Notes under the pieces: model-generated
What the model was told of the DNA's origin: nothing
Databases searched by the model: none
What the model saw: only the letters and a program-made list of their open reading frames with translations
Shown here: positions 16,323 through 25,590 of the stretch, in pieces
Layout of the letters: each line of letters starts with the position of its first letter
Numbering within the stretch: position 1 is the first letter of the stretch
Position numbers and translations under genes: made by a program
Source: a virus
Virus record (IMG/VR): IMGVR_UViG_3300021185_002019
Coordinates: 1-27,922 of that record
Length of the DNA: 27,922 nt
Reading direction: 5' to 3' (one strand)

Positions 16323-19300
16323 TTATCTAAATAATCTGGCTGCCTTAACTGAATTTAAATTCCTTCCTTTTGGACCATACTTTGCGAATACTTCTAAGTC
16401 AAACGAAAATTGCTCGCCGTATTTGTCAAAAATGTCTAAGCCGATTTTCTTAGTATAAGTTAAGTTATTGTATGCAAGTCTAGCAAATCCACCAACTCTT
16501 CCAGTATCAATTGAATCTTCATTACCGAAGTAATCTGTCATTCTAAATTGGAATACAATATCTACAGAAACCGCATTTGACTCATTGTCCTTTCTAGCTT
16601 TAATCTGTTTAGCAGATCTTTTAGTTTCACCGCTTACCTTAAGAGTATCTGCATTTACAGGAGACATAAATAAGAATGCTCCACATGATTTACCACCTAA
16701 CATATATTGGTCATTTGCTTCGAAAGACATTTTAATAGGTCTTTCTGCTACGCCGTTACTAAATAAATCTCTTCCTTGGTGATATGCTATTTGTTGTTTA
16801 GCCTGAACTTGATTATTACTATCAGCACCAGAACCAAAAATACTAAATAAAGTTCCACCAGTTGCTAATGTTGCAGTTTTAGGCATTGAAAAGATCATAG
16901 AATCTACGACACTCATAAATGAATAACTAGTAAGATCAGAGTTGCCCGCGATTGCGCCATCATATAAGTTAGCTAAATTAGGATGATCTTTATGTACAAA
17001 TAATCCTGAGTTATAGTCATTAACTGTTACTGCACTAATAGGAGATACATTTACTTTATCTTTACTCCATTCACCAGCTCCAGAAGCATCACTATTGTTA
17101 AAATCACCAGACCATATAAAGTTATTATTATCATCTGTTGCAGGAGCACTTGATCCAAATTCACCATTACCGCTACCTGATCCTGCATTTGAAAGACCAT
17201 GTTCATAATTAACAATATTACCATCACCTTCATTTCCAATCGCAGATGTCATGTAATGTGGATTTTGGTTTGCAATATCCATATATCTACTATAGATAAA
17301 TTGACCTCTTCTCTGTGCAGATTGATAAGGAGCATCTGAAGTTTTTTCGAAGTCTTCAGATGAAATATTTTGATATTGAACAGGAACTAAATCGTAGTTA
17401 CCTTCTTCTAAATAATAATTATCTCTTTGAACTTTAGTATCAACTGCTGAGTTTGTAGCGTTTGTTTCGTTTTCGATTCCAAACTTATTTGAAGATGCAT
17501 CAGTATTTGCATTAATAGATCTATAAACGGGTTTTGATCTATCACCTACCAGTCTTGATACTAATTCTAATTTAGTTGATTTGCTATTCTCTAATTGTAG
17601 TTTAAAAGTTTTAGTAACAATATGTCCTTTTCTTACTGTTAAATCTGCAACCTCATCAACATAATACCCAGCAAATAATTGAGTCGTAGTATCTTTATTA
17701 ATATTTGTTACTGTTCCATCTTCCGATACGATCTTAACAACTAGCTCTCCAACTTCAGCTTCAACAGTACCTTTAAGACCTGCGATCTGAGCTTCAAGCT
17801 CCGCTATCTTGTCATATACAGATATTGGCTTTTGTTCTGGAGATAAGAACCCTGATGCAATATTAGTTGCAACGTGAGCATAATAATTTTCATTAGCTGT
17901 AAACGCATCACTAACGTGTGTAAATACACCCTGTCCAGTTAATTCTTCCGTAATTTGTACTTTTGCTAATTCAGCAGTATTAACTTGAACTACTGCAGCA
18001 ACATCGGTTGTATCAATCTCTTCTTCCGGGAATGAAATAGTTACCGGTTCTGACCAATCAGAAATTATTGGGTTAGCAGGGAATCCAGCCTCAGAAACAG
18101 ATTTAACTCTAATTTCTACTAGTTCACCTTGTTTAATAGCAATGTCTAATTGGTTAAAGTTAATTTCTTGTCCATCTTCAATCTTACTATCTTGCCATGT
18201 AAACTTTTTAGCAATCGTGCCGTCACTATTAAGAGTTTTTGCTCTTTGTCTTATTTTACCTTTCTTTTCATTCCAGTTTGAGAAGATAGCAGATTTATCT
18301 CTACCATCAACCGTAAACTTAAGTTGTGAAGCCTCTGCAGCTTTACCAGATGTTGATAAGTATCTATATTGTACAATAAACTGTACAACCTCTTGATCTA
18401 ATGTATCAGCAACTTGTTTTGCTGTAGGCACTTTCCAAAAACCTCTAACTCTATATTTAGGATTTATCTTCTGTGCATTTGAAGAAGATGATAACGACTG
18501 TATTTGCGTTACAATAGAGTTATATAATTTTGCCTCAGAAGCTCTTTCTTCGATTAAGGCTATTAACTCATTTTTATCTTTATCTTTTTGTACTTGAGAT
18601 GCGTATTTAGTACTAGCAATAACCGATCTCTTTTTAGTAATCGTTTCGTCTAGCTTTTTAATAGCCTCTTGTACAGATATTTTATCAGCAGATAATTTCT
18701 TAATTTTATCAGCAGCATCGTTTTCAGTTAAATGCTTATTGATTTGAACTACTTTAAAGTTCTCACCATTTAATTCCGGAGCATCTGGTGTAACACCAAC
18801 TGTTGCCGGAGGAATATTATCCTCTTTAATAGAAGTGATAAACTTACCAAAATCAGCTACATTCTCTTTATAGAATTCTGATAAGAAAATAATACTACCA
18901 TCTTCTTGTAATACTTCTAAGTCGTTTGAATAGAACGCAGCACCTGGAGACCATTTCTCAGCTAAGATTTTTGATTCAGGATCAATTGCTTTTACAAACA
19001 TCAATATTCTTTCATCAAATCCTACAGGAACCTCAATACTTAAATTGTTATCTTCTGATTTATAGATTGATAAAGTACCTCCGCCTATTTTAATTGACTC
19101 ATATCCTTCGACTAATCTAAGCTCTACCTGTCTAGTTGAAGCATCTAACTTGTCAATTATATACCTAGTGTTTTTAGAACCGCCAGTCACCATTAATTGA
19201 TCTCCTACGCGTAATAATTCAGTCTGATCTAAATCTTTAGTATTATCTGAGTATGTTAAACCATCTAATGTATATAATTTAATAGACTGTTTTACCGTGT

Positions 19301-19985
19301 TGCCATTTTCAATAACTTCTCTTTTAGAATTAGAAATTGAAAGAACATCAAATCTTCCAGTATATTGTGTAGTTCTGTAAGGCATATCTCTCATCTCTTC
19401 ATCAAGAGTATATGCTATATTGTTATTGACAATATCTCTAATTGCCGTTAAGTAATCGATGCCATCTTGGTCTCTGTAATTCTCGTTAAAGAAATCTACA
19501 GCAACTTGATTTGTTCCATCGAATAAAATTCTTTTAACAAGAATCCTTTCTGTATCATTTGGTATTTGACCACTTACATCTACCGAAGTAGTTAACATCG
19601 GGTTTAAAAAGTCTTCAGCAAAATAGTTTGCTTTAGACGAGAATGCAGTAGGTCTGGCTAATGCAGTAATATCATTTGCCGGTGTCTTTAATGAAGTAGT
19701 AATAATGTTTTGAAAAGTACCATCTGGTAATTTCACTTTTGTACTACCCTTACCTAATCCAGCTAGTGCTTTAAGATTACTATCTAATCTTTCTAGCTCT
19801 TGCTTCATATAACCAAATCCAGGAACTGATACTATTTTAGTCCCTTCGTCTGTTAGTATCTCTAATGGAATAGATTTCGCATTAGTAGTTACTGCTTCGT
19901 TGATTCTTTCAAATGTTTTTAGAGAATTAGTATTAATTTCTAAAAGCTTCTTTAAGGAATTAGATATGGAATTGTTAGTGTTCAT
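16323..19985 (-). CDS. Large tail/baseplate structural protein with coiled coils and a fibronectin III-like segment
   Basis: This 1,220-aa protein has no signal peptide or membrane segment. It begins with a Ser/Asn-rich helical stretch (1-75) that includes a heptad-like part at 57-75. Residues 100-400 appear mixed alpha/beta. A Lys/Glu-rich coiled coil spans about 410-500. A fibronectin III-like sandwich follows at about 510-655 (FWKVPTAKQ; a VVQFIVQYRYLS strand; then VEIRVKSVSEAG and ISDWSEPVTI). A second short coiled coil lies at 722-745. The C-terminal third (about 870-1220) is Asn/Gly/Ser-rich and ends in a basic tail. Fibronectin III segments are widespread in phage tail and baseplate proteins. 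I infer a baseplate-peripheral or fibre-connecting protein, but no specific T4 equivalent is recognised. It begins one base before the stop of the 645-aa gene. Confidence 0.88.
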   Translation of the reverse strand: MNTNNSISNSLKKLLEINTNSLKTFERINEAVTTNAKSIPLEILTDEGTKIVSVPGFGYMKQELERLDSNLKALAGLGKGSTKVKLPDGTFQNIITTSLKTPANDITALARPTAFSSKANYFAEDFLNPMLTTSVDVSGQIPNDTERILVKRILFDGTNQVAVDFFNENYRDQDGIDYLTAIRDIVNNNIAYTLDEEMRDMPYRTTQYTGRFDVLSISNSKREVIENGNTVKQSIKLYTLDGLTYSDNTKDLDQTELLRVGDQLMVTGGSKNTRYIIDKLDASTRQVELRLVEGYESIKIGGGTLSIYKSEDNNLSIEVPVGFDERILMFVKAIDPESKILAEKWSPGAAFYSNDLEVLQEDGSIIFLSEFYKENVADFGKFITSIKEDNIPPATVGVTPDAPELNGENFKVVQINKHLTENDAADKIKKLSADKISVQEAIKKLDETITKKRSVIASTKYASQVQKDKDKNELIALIEERASEAKLYNSIVTQIQSLSSSSNAQKINPKYRVRGFWKVPTAKQVADTLDQEVVQFIVQYRYLSTSGKAAEASQLKFTVDGRDKSAIFSNWNEKKGKIRQRAKTLNSDGTIAKKFTWQDSKIEDGQEINFNQLDIAIKQGELVEIRVKSVSEAGFPANPIISDWSEPVTISFPEEEIDTTDVAAVVQVNTAELAKVQITEELTGQGVFTHVSDAFTANENYYAHVATNIASGFLSPEQKPISVYDKIAELEAQIAGLKGTVEAEVGELVVKIVSEDGTVTNINKDTTTQLFAGYYVDEVADLTVRKGHIVTKTFKLQLENSKSTKLELVSRLVGDRSKPVYRSINANTDASSNKFGIENETNATNSAVDTKVQRDNYYLEEGNYDLVPVQYQNISSEDFEKTSDAPYQSAQRRGQFIYSRYMDIANQNPHYMTSAIGNEGDGNIVNYEHGLSNAGSGSGNGEFGSSAPATDDNNNFIWSGDFNNSDASGAGEWSKDKVNVSPISAVTVNDYNSGLFVHKDHPNLANLYDGAIAGNSDLTSYSFMSVVDSMIFSMPKTATLATGGTLFSIFGSGADSNNQVQAKQQIAYHQGRDLFSNGVAERPIKMSFEANDQYMLGGKSCGAFLFMSPVNADTLKVSGETKRSAKQIKARKDNESNAVSVDIVFQFRMTDYFGNEDSIDTGRVGGFARLAYNNLTYTKKIGLDIFDKYGEQFSFDLEVFAKYGPKGRNLNSVKAARLFR

Positions 19986-19986
19986 A

Positions 19987-21924
19987 TTATCTTAAAATAT
20001 CTACTTCAAATACATAGTTGATTGGATCTATACAAACCAATTCAATGTAAGGTTTAGTCGTTATTAACTGTGATGGGTCTATGTCCACGATGTTTTGCCA
20101 ACCTCCAGATTTATTAGTTAAAACCTTTATGTTGTTACCGTTTACATCAATAGTATTTATCGCTATTTTAAATACTTGACCTTTCTTCCATCCGTTGGTA
20201 GAATCATCAATGTATATATCTAGGCTACTATTTAGTGGCTCGTTGTTTAATATGTTATTTAGACTTAATCTATTAGTGTAAAGGTTTAATTTAGACCATA
20301 CACCATATTGATTAGCCTGTGAATTATCGAATAAGTTTGATGAGTTTAAAACACCTGTTGTGATTTTAGAAGCAATATCCCATTTATATAAATCAGATAC
20401 TACATACCCTTCAACATCATTATTAATTTTAATTTTACCAGCTATTGATTTATCAACCGTAGTACCTTTACCTGAAAATATTACATCTGTATTATATTGT
20501 AATTCTACTGGTATTGTACCATCTATTAATTGGTTAAGTTTTTCATGAGCATTATTAATTAAAGTTAATAGTGCATCTGAATCTTGTAATTGTAATGAAG
20601 AAGCTGTAAAGTCATCTTCTAATTCTTTTATTCTTGCTTCTAATTGTGCAGCTTGCGCAGTACCTAGAATAACATTTTCAATACTAGTTAATCTGTCAGC
20701 AATCTTCGCGTATCTATTATTAGCTTGTAATAGTAGATCAGTCGCATTCTCAAGCGCTGTAGTAGTGTCCATGAATAAATCCATAGAGAATGTAGTAAAA
20801 TCATTTACACTAGTCTCAACACCTACGTTATCAAGAGATGAATTAAATTTAAGATTTAACTTTAAAGAATATGCATTACCATTTAGGCCTGTTACTTCAT
20901 TAGGCTTAAATTTAATTTGTTCGTGGATTTTAGATCCAGGTCCATAAGCATCTGTAATATCATCTAATATTAAGATACCATATAAGTTTGTAGATCTATT
21001 AGCAGGTACAGAAGAGCTATATAAATCATAGTATACTAAAACGGCATTAAATCTGAACTGTTGTCCAGTCTTGGCATAATCTAATAACGATTTAACGTCT
21101 GGATTATTTTGAATCTGCTCATAAGAAGCAGTGTCCCAATCTATTTGTACAGAATTTGTAGCATTAGTTTGTACATCGTAATATGCACCCGAATTAAGAG
21201 TCCACTGATCTACAATTGGTAATAAATCAATATTAGGATCTGGGTGAGTTTGTCCCTCTCTACCTTCTATATTTACAGCGTTTACATCACTAGGATATAA
21301 TTTAGTTGCTGTTGTATTATAGTCAGTAGGCTTAAATAAGACTTGGGGTGTATAACCTACCGATGTCGGCACGTTAATGTAAACTTCATGATATGTATTT
21401 CCCTGGTATGCAACGTCATTCTCTGCGTCGATGCTACCTAAATACTTTACTACTCTATCATAATTTGATCCACCTAAAATTGCGTTATCATTCTCCGCGT
21501 AGGCTCCAGTCGAAGACTCATTAGAATCAGACGGCCTAAAATCAATTGCACCTAATGCTGATAACCACTTAAAAAAGATCTTTTCAGCATCTGATGCTAA
21601 AATAATCGGGTCATAATCATCATCATTTAAAAGAAGCTCTTCTAAATTCAATGCATAATTTTGGAATGTTTGTGCAAAATCCACATTTGGCATGCCAGCA
21701 TTGTATGGTTGCCCAGAAGCTTGTTTTAAATTTAATTCAAAATTAATTGAATTTTCATTATTAACAGATTGTGTAAAATCAGGTAAGTCTAGTAAAGCGT
21801 ATTTACTAAACTCAAAATTAATATCAGCACTGTTAAACGCCCTGGTAATATCTCTTGCTGATGAAGCAAAAGCATACATTGTGCCACCTTGCGGCTGTGG
21901 TATTCTAACTAACGGAGTTGCCAT
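19987..21924 (-). CDS. Virion structural protein with a central coiled coil
   Basis: This 645-aa protein begins MATPLVRIPQPQGGTMYAF. Its first 300 residues are a mixed, aromatic-rich region with many Asn and Asp, and it has no membrane segment. A beta-rich block (about 300-385) leads into an alpha-helical coiled coil (about 388-470, including ADRLTSIENVI and LEARIKELEDDF). A C-terminal beta domain (about 475-645) ends YIELVCIDPINYVFEVDILR. The head-coil-sandwich order resembles a trimeric fibre or baseplate connector protein. It lies between the short fibre-like gene and the 1,220-aa gene, with gaps of 22 bases and one base, and is almost certainly co-expressed with them. I recognise no named family. 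T4 gp8, gp9 or gp10 equivalents are conceivable by position only. Confidence 0.87.
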   Translation of the reverse strand: MATPLVRIPQPQGGTMYAFASSARDITRAFNSADINFEFSKYALLDLPDFTQSVNNENSINFELNLKQASGQPYNAGMPNVDFAQTFQNYALNLEELLLNDDDYDPIILASDAEKIFFKWLSALGAIDFRPSDSNESSTGAYAENDNAILGGSNYDRVVKYLGSIDAENDVAYQGNTYHEVYINVPTSVGYTPQVLFKPTDYNTTATKLYPSDVNAVNIEGREGQTHPDPNIDLLPIVDQWTLNSGAYYDVQTNATNSVQIDWDTASYEQIQNNPDVKSLLDYAKTGQQFRFNAVLVYYDLYSSSVPANRSTNLYGILILDDITDAYGPGSKIHEQIKFKPNEVTGLNGNAYSLKLNLKFNSSLDNVGVETSVNDFTTFSMDLFMDTTTALENATDLLLQANNRYAKIADRLTSIENVILGTAQAAQLEARIKELEDDFTASSLQLQDSDALLTLINNAHEKLNQLIDGTIPVELQYNTDVIFSGKGTTVDKSIAGKIKINNDVEGYVVSDLYKWDIASKITTGVLNSSNLFDNSQANQYGVWSKLNLYTNRLSLNNILNNEPLNSSLDIYIDDSTNGWKKGQVFKIAINTIDVNGNNIKVLTNKSGGWQNIVDIDPSQLITTKPYIELVCIDPINYVFEVDILR

Positions 21925-21946
21925 CTACGGTTTGGTTTTGTTTAAT

Positions 21947-22510
21947 TTACGATATTGTTGCGTTGTGTGAACCAACAACATACCATTTAGAGTTAAAACA
22001 TCTAAGTGTTACAGTTGAATTAGCTTCGTTCAGTGCTATTGTAGCAGCTCCAATTTCAGCGCCATTATTCCCTTGTACCATAACAGTAGCGGATGCTACG
22101 TTAATAAACGTAACTTCTTGTCCATCAACTCCAACCGGTACACCAAAGTTCCCAGCAATAAAGTAAGTACTCTTATTTAAACTAGAAGGTGTTGAGTTAT
22201 TGGTAAATGCTGTTGCAGATCCAGCAACTCCTGATTTGATGATTGAACCACCAAATGTCGCAGCGCTAGTAAATGTTGCAGCCGTACCAATTTGAGCACC
22301 TGATGAATTTACAACAAATAATGTTGTTCCGTCAACTACACTTAATTGTTGTGCTGTAGCAGATGTTAAACCGCTTAAGACTCCAGTCACAGGGTTTAAT
22401 AATGCTGTTACAGACGCTAATTCGTCATTTAACAATTCAAAGTTACTATTGATAACTGGTCTTGTCGATGAAACCGAGTCTGTACCTAAAATTTCAGTAA
22501 TGTTTGCCAT
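21947..22510 (-). CDS. Short tail-fibre-like protein with a docking-type N-terminus
   Basis: This 187-aa protein begins MANITEILGTDSVSSTRPVI, followed by an N-S-N-F-E-L-L-N-D-E-L helix. This kind of start (I-x-E-I-L, then N-x-N-F-x-x-L) is shared with the 985-aa fibre here and suggests a common attachment peptide. The rest is Ala/Thr/Ser/Gly-rich (40-130), with short strands reminiscent of repetitive fibre shafts, then a small C-terminal beta domain (130-187) that includes NSKWYVVGSHNATI. The C-terminal sandwich might be a receptor-binding or trimer-capping tip. Its short length suggests a decoration or short fibre. The start is preceded by A/T-rich sequence (AAAATAAATATAAAATGG) without a Shine-Dalgarno. 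Confidence 0.85.
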   Translation of the reverse strand: MANITEILGTDSVSSTRPVINSNFELLNDELASVTALLNPVTGVLSGLTSATAQQLSVVDGTTLFVVNSSGAQIGTAATFTSAATFGGSIIKSGVAGSATAFTNNSTPSSLNKSTYFIAGNFGVPVGVDGQEVTFINVASATVMVQGNNGAEIGAATIALNEANSTVTLRCFNSKWYVVGSHNATIS

Positions 22511-22517
22511 TTTATAT

Positions 22518-25319
22518 TTATTTTACTTTTAACATGTTGCGTTTTACAACGTTCTTATTTCCATACGTGTCTTCCGCTTCCAGTTGAATCGAGTAATCTC
22601 CCGGTTCTTGAAAAATGTAGGTAAGCCACATATTATTATAGTATATATCATTAATTTCTGGGTTAGTTATATTGGTGATAGTCCATATTGGCTTTCTAGC
22701 ACCGGGAAACTTAGAAATGTCAGTTGATATAGTCAAATGCGTAGATCTTTCCACTACAGCATAGTCTTTAAATACCTTTACATTATCCCATGTTGGATTA
22801 TAGTGTACAACGTGTACTTCACCACTTACCGCAGAAATATTTGATTCAGTATCTATTGTTACTGTTTCAAAATCGTAATTTTTAGAATATTCTTGTCCAG
22901 TACATAAGATGTAATAGAATTGATCTAATGAGTCTATATCATTATCACTATCTAAATCTTTAAATACAGGATTGTAATTAAACTTTGAAATCACAGGGTC
23001 TATTGACGCCTCTAATTCATTCGCGATCGCGTTCCAACCTTCTACATCATTTACACTAGTTGGTGTTGGAGACATGATTGTATGTGAGCCTATTCTTTCT
23101 ACGCCAGTTGTTGGATTCTTATGTGTAATTGCTAATATATCACCTTGTTCGATCCAATCTATTTTAAAAGATGCTGTTAAATCTGGACCAACTCTCAAGT
23201 TATCCCACCAGTTGTGTTCAGTGTCTTTCCATCTAAATCTACATTCATCCCATTGATAAGGACCTGTAGTTTCAGAATAGCCTGTATCTGAGAATAAATC
23301 TTTGTGTCTTCTTACCATTGAAAATCTTATACCCTGGTCTATTGTATCATTATGTAAATAGTTCGCCCTGTCTAAGGTTTGGTATAAAGTTGCAATAGTA
23401 TCTTCTACATTTTGGGTATTGTCTTGTGGCATATCCCAATAGCCACCTGATAGGTCCCAGTCTAATGTTTTAGAATTCCATGGAATCGCATTGCCTTCCA
23501 CATCAGTTTCTAACCATTTATAGACTCCGTATAATTCTAACTCTTTTGACTTGACTTCAAAAAGATCTGATTTTTTATAGAATGACATGTGACCAAATAA
23601 ATCATAAGTCCTCATCTCTACCGTGTATTTTCCAACGTATGGTAAAGTCATTGGTAATCTTTTATAGTCATCCGCCACAATATTGTCAGCATCTAGATAA
23701 TCAACAGGACCTCTGTACTCTTGATGGAATCCATTTGGTCCATCAACAATCCATTCAATTTCATATACCCATCTTTTATACCAATTGTTCCAAGTTACTT
23801 TTAAGTTTTGATTAGCATCAACTGCATCATCCCATACAAAAGTAGCCTCATCCCAAATATCATCCCAAGACTCTGTAGAATCTAGAATAACAGGACAGCC
23901 TATCGGTATATTAGTTTGTGAAAAGTTTTGGTTATATGATTCCATAGATCTATCATGGTAAGAATCATAAAAACTTTCAAAAATATCTTTTTCTTCAGAT
24001 CTTTGAGTATTTGTTAAACTAGCCTCGTTACCGATACCTAAGTTTAAGAAAGTATCATAGCTATTAGTTGCATCATTTTGATCTAATGTAGATTTTAAAA
24101 CCACTGAAGTATCTTCAATAAAAAGATCTCTATCTCTTGGCCATACATCAAATTTAACCCTATGTCCCTCTGAGAAGAATCCAATTGGATTTTGAATCTT
24201 CCACATGTTCATATTCTTCTGAGTGAAATAGTCGCCTTCTCCTGTAATGTCTACGATTTTAGCTTCGAGGGGTAAAAAATCTCTTTGTAATCTATTCTTT
24301 AAACCATATAATTTGATTAGGACTTCTTCTGGTGTGAAATCAAAGACTTCATCAACATTAGCAAAATCCCATTGATCGAAAGTTCCATTCGGTTCATTTA
24401 GTCTATAAACTAATGAGAACCTACTAGTTTTCTTTTGTGTTTTAGAAGGTACTTTAAATCGTAGTTTCTTTCTAGTCATCTCACCTCTTACAGATGAGTT
24501 AGGTACTGGAACTGCGTGTAGTTTACCAAAAGTCTTAGATGAGTTATCTACATTAATCCAATATTCTTTAAGCGTAATTTTATCATATCCAAAGAAATCA
24601 ATCGCATTTAAGATTGCTTTATATGTACCAACAAAAGGTTTAATATTATTAAGTTCTAATAGTAGTTCCTTTCTCTTTTGGTTTAGGAGTTGATAATCAG
24701 GGTGCATTTCAGAAATATCATGTGACTTAAATATCATAAAGTCTTCAGCTTCTAAAGATGCTCCTAAGTTAGCAAGCAATACTTTAAATCTATCATCTTC
24801 TGTTTCTACTTCACCGTAAAATTTAATTCTAGCAACTACAGTATCTCCTGCAGTAACTAATAAAGTCCTCTTATGAATACCTGGATTCTCAGATGCAAGT
24901 GCAATGTTTACTTGTAAAGCAACATTATCATGTTCAGTTATAGTTTTAAAGAAATCAGCATCTTGAGATTCAATATTACTATTAGGTGCTAATTCTAATT
25001 CTTGAGTTTTAAGCTCTTTAACAAATGCCGAACCCTTATCCATTCGCATACCATACATAATAACATCTTCAGATTCATCAGGTCTTGTTAGTTCCCATGA
25101 AAAATTAAACGTATTAATAATATCATCTGGCGATAGAGGTTTATTAATAACTAAATCGTTATTTTGAATACACTCCTCTAAAATAAAAAGATTAACTGTT
25201 TCATATAACGATGCTGATACTTCAGGTAAATATACAGTTCCTGTCCAGACATTATCTTCGTCTTGAACTAATTGTAGTTCTGAAATAGTACCATTAAAAA
25301 ATCTTAAATTATTCCACAT
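22518..25319 (-). CDS. Baseplate wedge candidate (gp7-like position) with PKD-like domains and an EF-hand loop
   Basis: This 933-aa protein follows the gp6-like gene after a small spacer gene, the place of gp7 in T4 (1,032 aa). Residues 1-200 are beta-rich. At 211-246 a helix pair with R-K-E-L-L-L-E-L ... K-P-F-V-G-T-Y-K-A-I-L resembles the core of P2 gpI-type baseplate proteins, which join the wedge to the fibres. Two PKD/Ig-like segments follow, about 500-592 (GKYTVEMRTYDLFGHMSF) and 840-933 (PGDYSIQLEAEDTYG). Residues 788-799 (DLDSDNDIDSLD) form a canonical EF-hand loop. The protein is rich in Trp and Asp, with several W-D-x-x-W-D motifs around 480-520 and 615-710. The gp7-like role is inferred from order and size, not from clear sequence identity. 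Confidence 0.87.
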   Translation of the reverse strand: MWNNLRFFNGTISELQLVQDEDNVWTGTVYLPEVSASLYETVNLFILEECIQNNDLVINKPLSPDDIINTFNFSWELTRPDESEDVIMYGMRMDKGSAFVKELKTQELELAPNSNIESQDADFFKTITEHDNVALQVNIALASENPGIHKRTLLVTAGDTVVARIKFYGEVETEDDRFKVLLANLGASLEAEDFMIFKSHDISEMHPDYQLLNQKRKELLLELNNIKPFVGTYKAILNAIDFFGYDKITLKEYWINVDNSSKTFGKLHAVPVPNSSVRGEMTRKKLRFKVPSKTQKKTSRFSLVYRLNEPNGTFDQWDFANVDEVFDFTPEEVLIKLYGLKNRLQRDFLPLEAKIVDITGEGDYFTQKNMNMWKIQNPIGFFSEGHRVKFDVWPRDRDLFIEDTSVVLKSTLDQNDATNSYDTFLNLGIGNEASLTNTQRSEEKDIFESFYDSYHDRSMESYNQNFSQTNIPIGCPVILDSTESWDDIWDEATFVWDDAVDANQNLKVTWNNWYKRWVYEIEWIVDGPNGFHQEYRGPVDYLDADNIVADDYKRLPMTLPYVGKYTVEMRTYDLFGHMSFYKKSDLFEVKSKELELYGVYKWLETDVEGNAIPWNSKTLDWDLSGGYWDMPQDNTQNVEDTIATLYQTLDRANYLHNDTIDQGIRFSMVRRHKDLFSDTGYSETTGPYQWDECRFRWKDTEHNWWDNLRVGPDLTASFKIDWIEQGDILAITHKNPTTGVERIGSHTIMSPTPTSVNDVEGWNAIANELEASIDPVISKFNYNPVFKDLDSDNDIDSLDQFYYILCTGQEYSKNYDFETVTIDTESNISAVSGEVHVVHYNPTWDNVKVFKDYAVVERSTHLTISTDISKFPGARKPIWTITNITNPEINDIYYNNMWLTYIFQEPGDYSIQLEAEDTYGNKNVVKRNMLKVK
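22923..22958 (-). other. EF-hand-type calcium-binding loop
   Basis: Residues 788-799 of the 933-aa protein have Asp at loop positions 1, 3, 5, 7, 9 and 12, with Ile at position 8, as in EF-hand and dockerin-type loops. Position 6 is Asn instead of the usual Gly, and position 12 is Asp instead of the more common Glu. Confidence 0.7.
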
Positions 25320-25320
25320 G

Positions 25321-25590
25321 TTATCTAGTTCTTTCTTCGTCTTTTTCTACGGTAAAATTACCAAAATTCTTTAAGTATCTAACCTGGTCTAAAAGCGCAA
25401 GCATGTAATCATTAACAAATAAAAGAAATTCTCTCATTGTTTGATTCCTCATAATATGTGGTGATATTTGATTCTTTAATAAACCATTCTTCTTATAGTC
25501 ATACTTGACATTAAGATTATCATCCTTTCTATGCTTAGCTATTTTATATAGCTTTTTACGCTTGTATACTAATAGATCTTTAAATAACAT
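25321..25590 (-). CDS. Small basic protein of unknown function between wedge genes
   Basis: This 89-aa protein is strongly basic in its first half (MLFKDLLVYKRKKLYKIAKH), with a hydrophobic helix at about 54-72 (REFLLFVNDYMLALLDQVRY) and an acidic-basic end. It has no signal peptide, and I recognise no family. Its start overlaps the stop of the gp6-like gene by one base (TAATG) and it ends one base before the 933-aa gene starts, so it is co-translated with baseplate components. This suggests a minor baseplate part or an assembly factor. T4 gp53 (196 aa) is much longer, and I see no evidence for homology. Confidence 0.78.
   Translation of the reverse strand: MLFKDLLVYKRKKLYKIAKHRKDDNLNVKYDYKKNGLLKNQISPHIMRNQTMREFLLFVNDYMLALLDQVRYLKNFGNFTVEKDEERTR

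Noticed and set aside
17051-17239. Second minus-strand frame of 62 codons (rich in Met, Val and Leu)
   Set aside because: It sits in another frame inside the 1,220-aa gene, and its composition is a by-product of the Asn/Gly-rich coding sequence.
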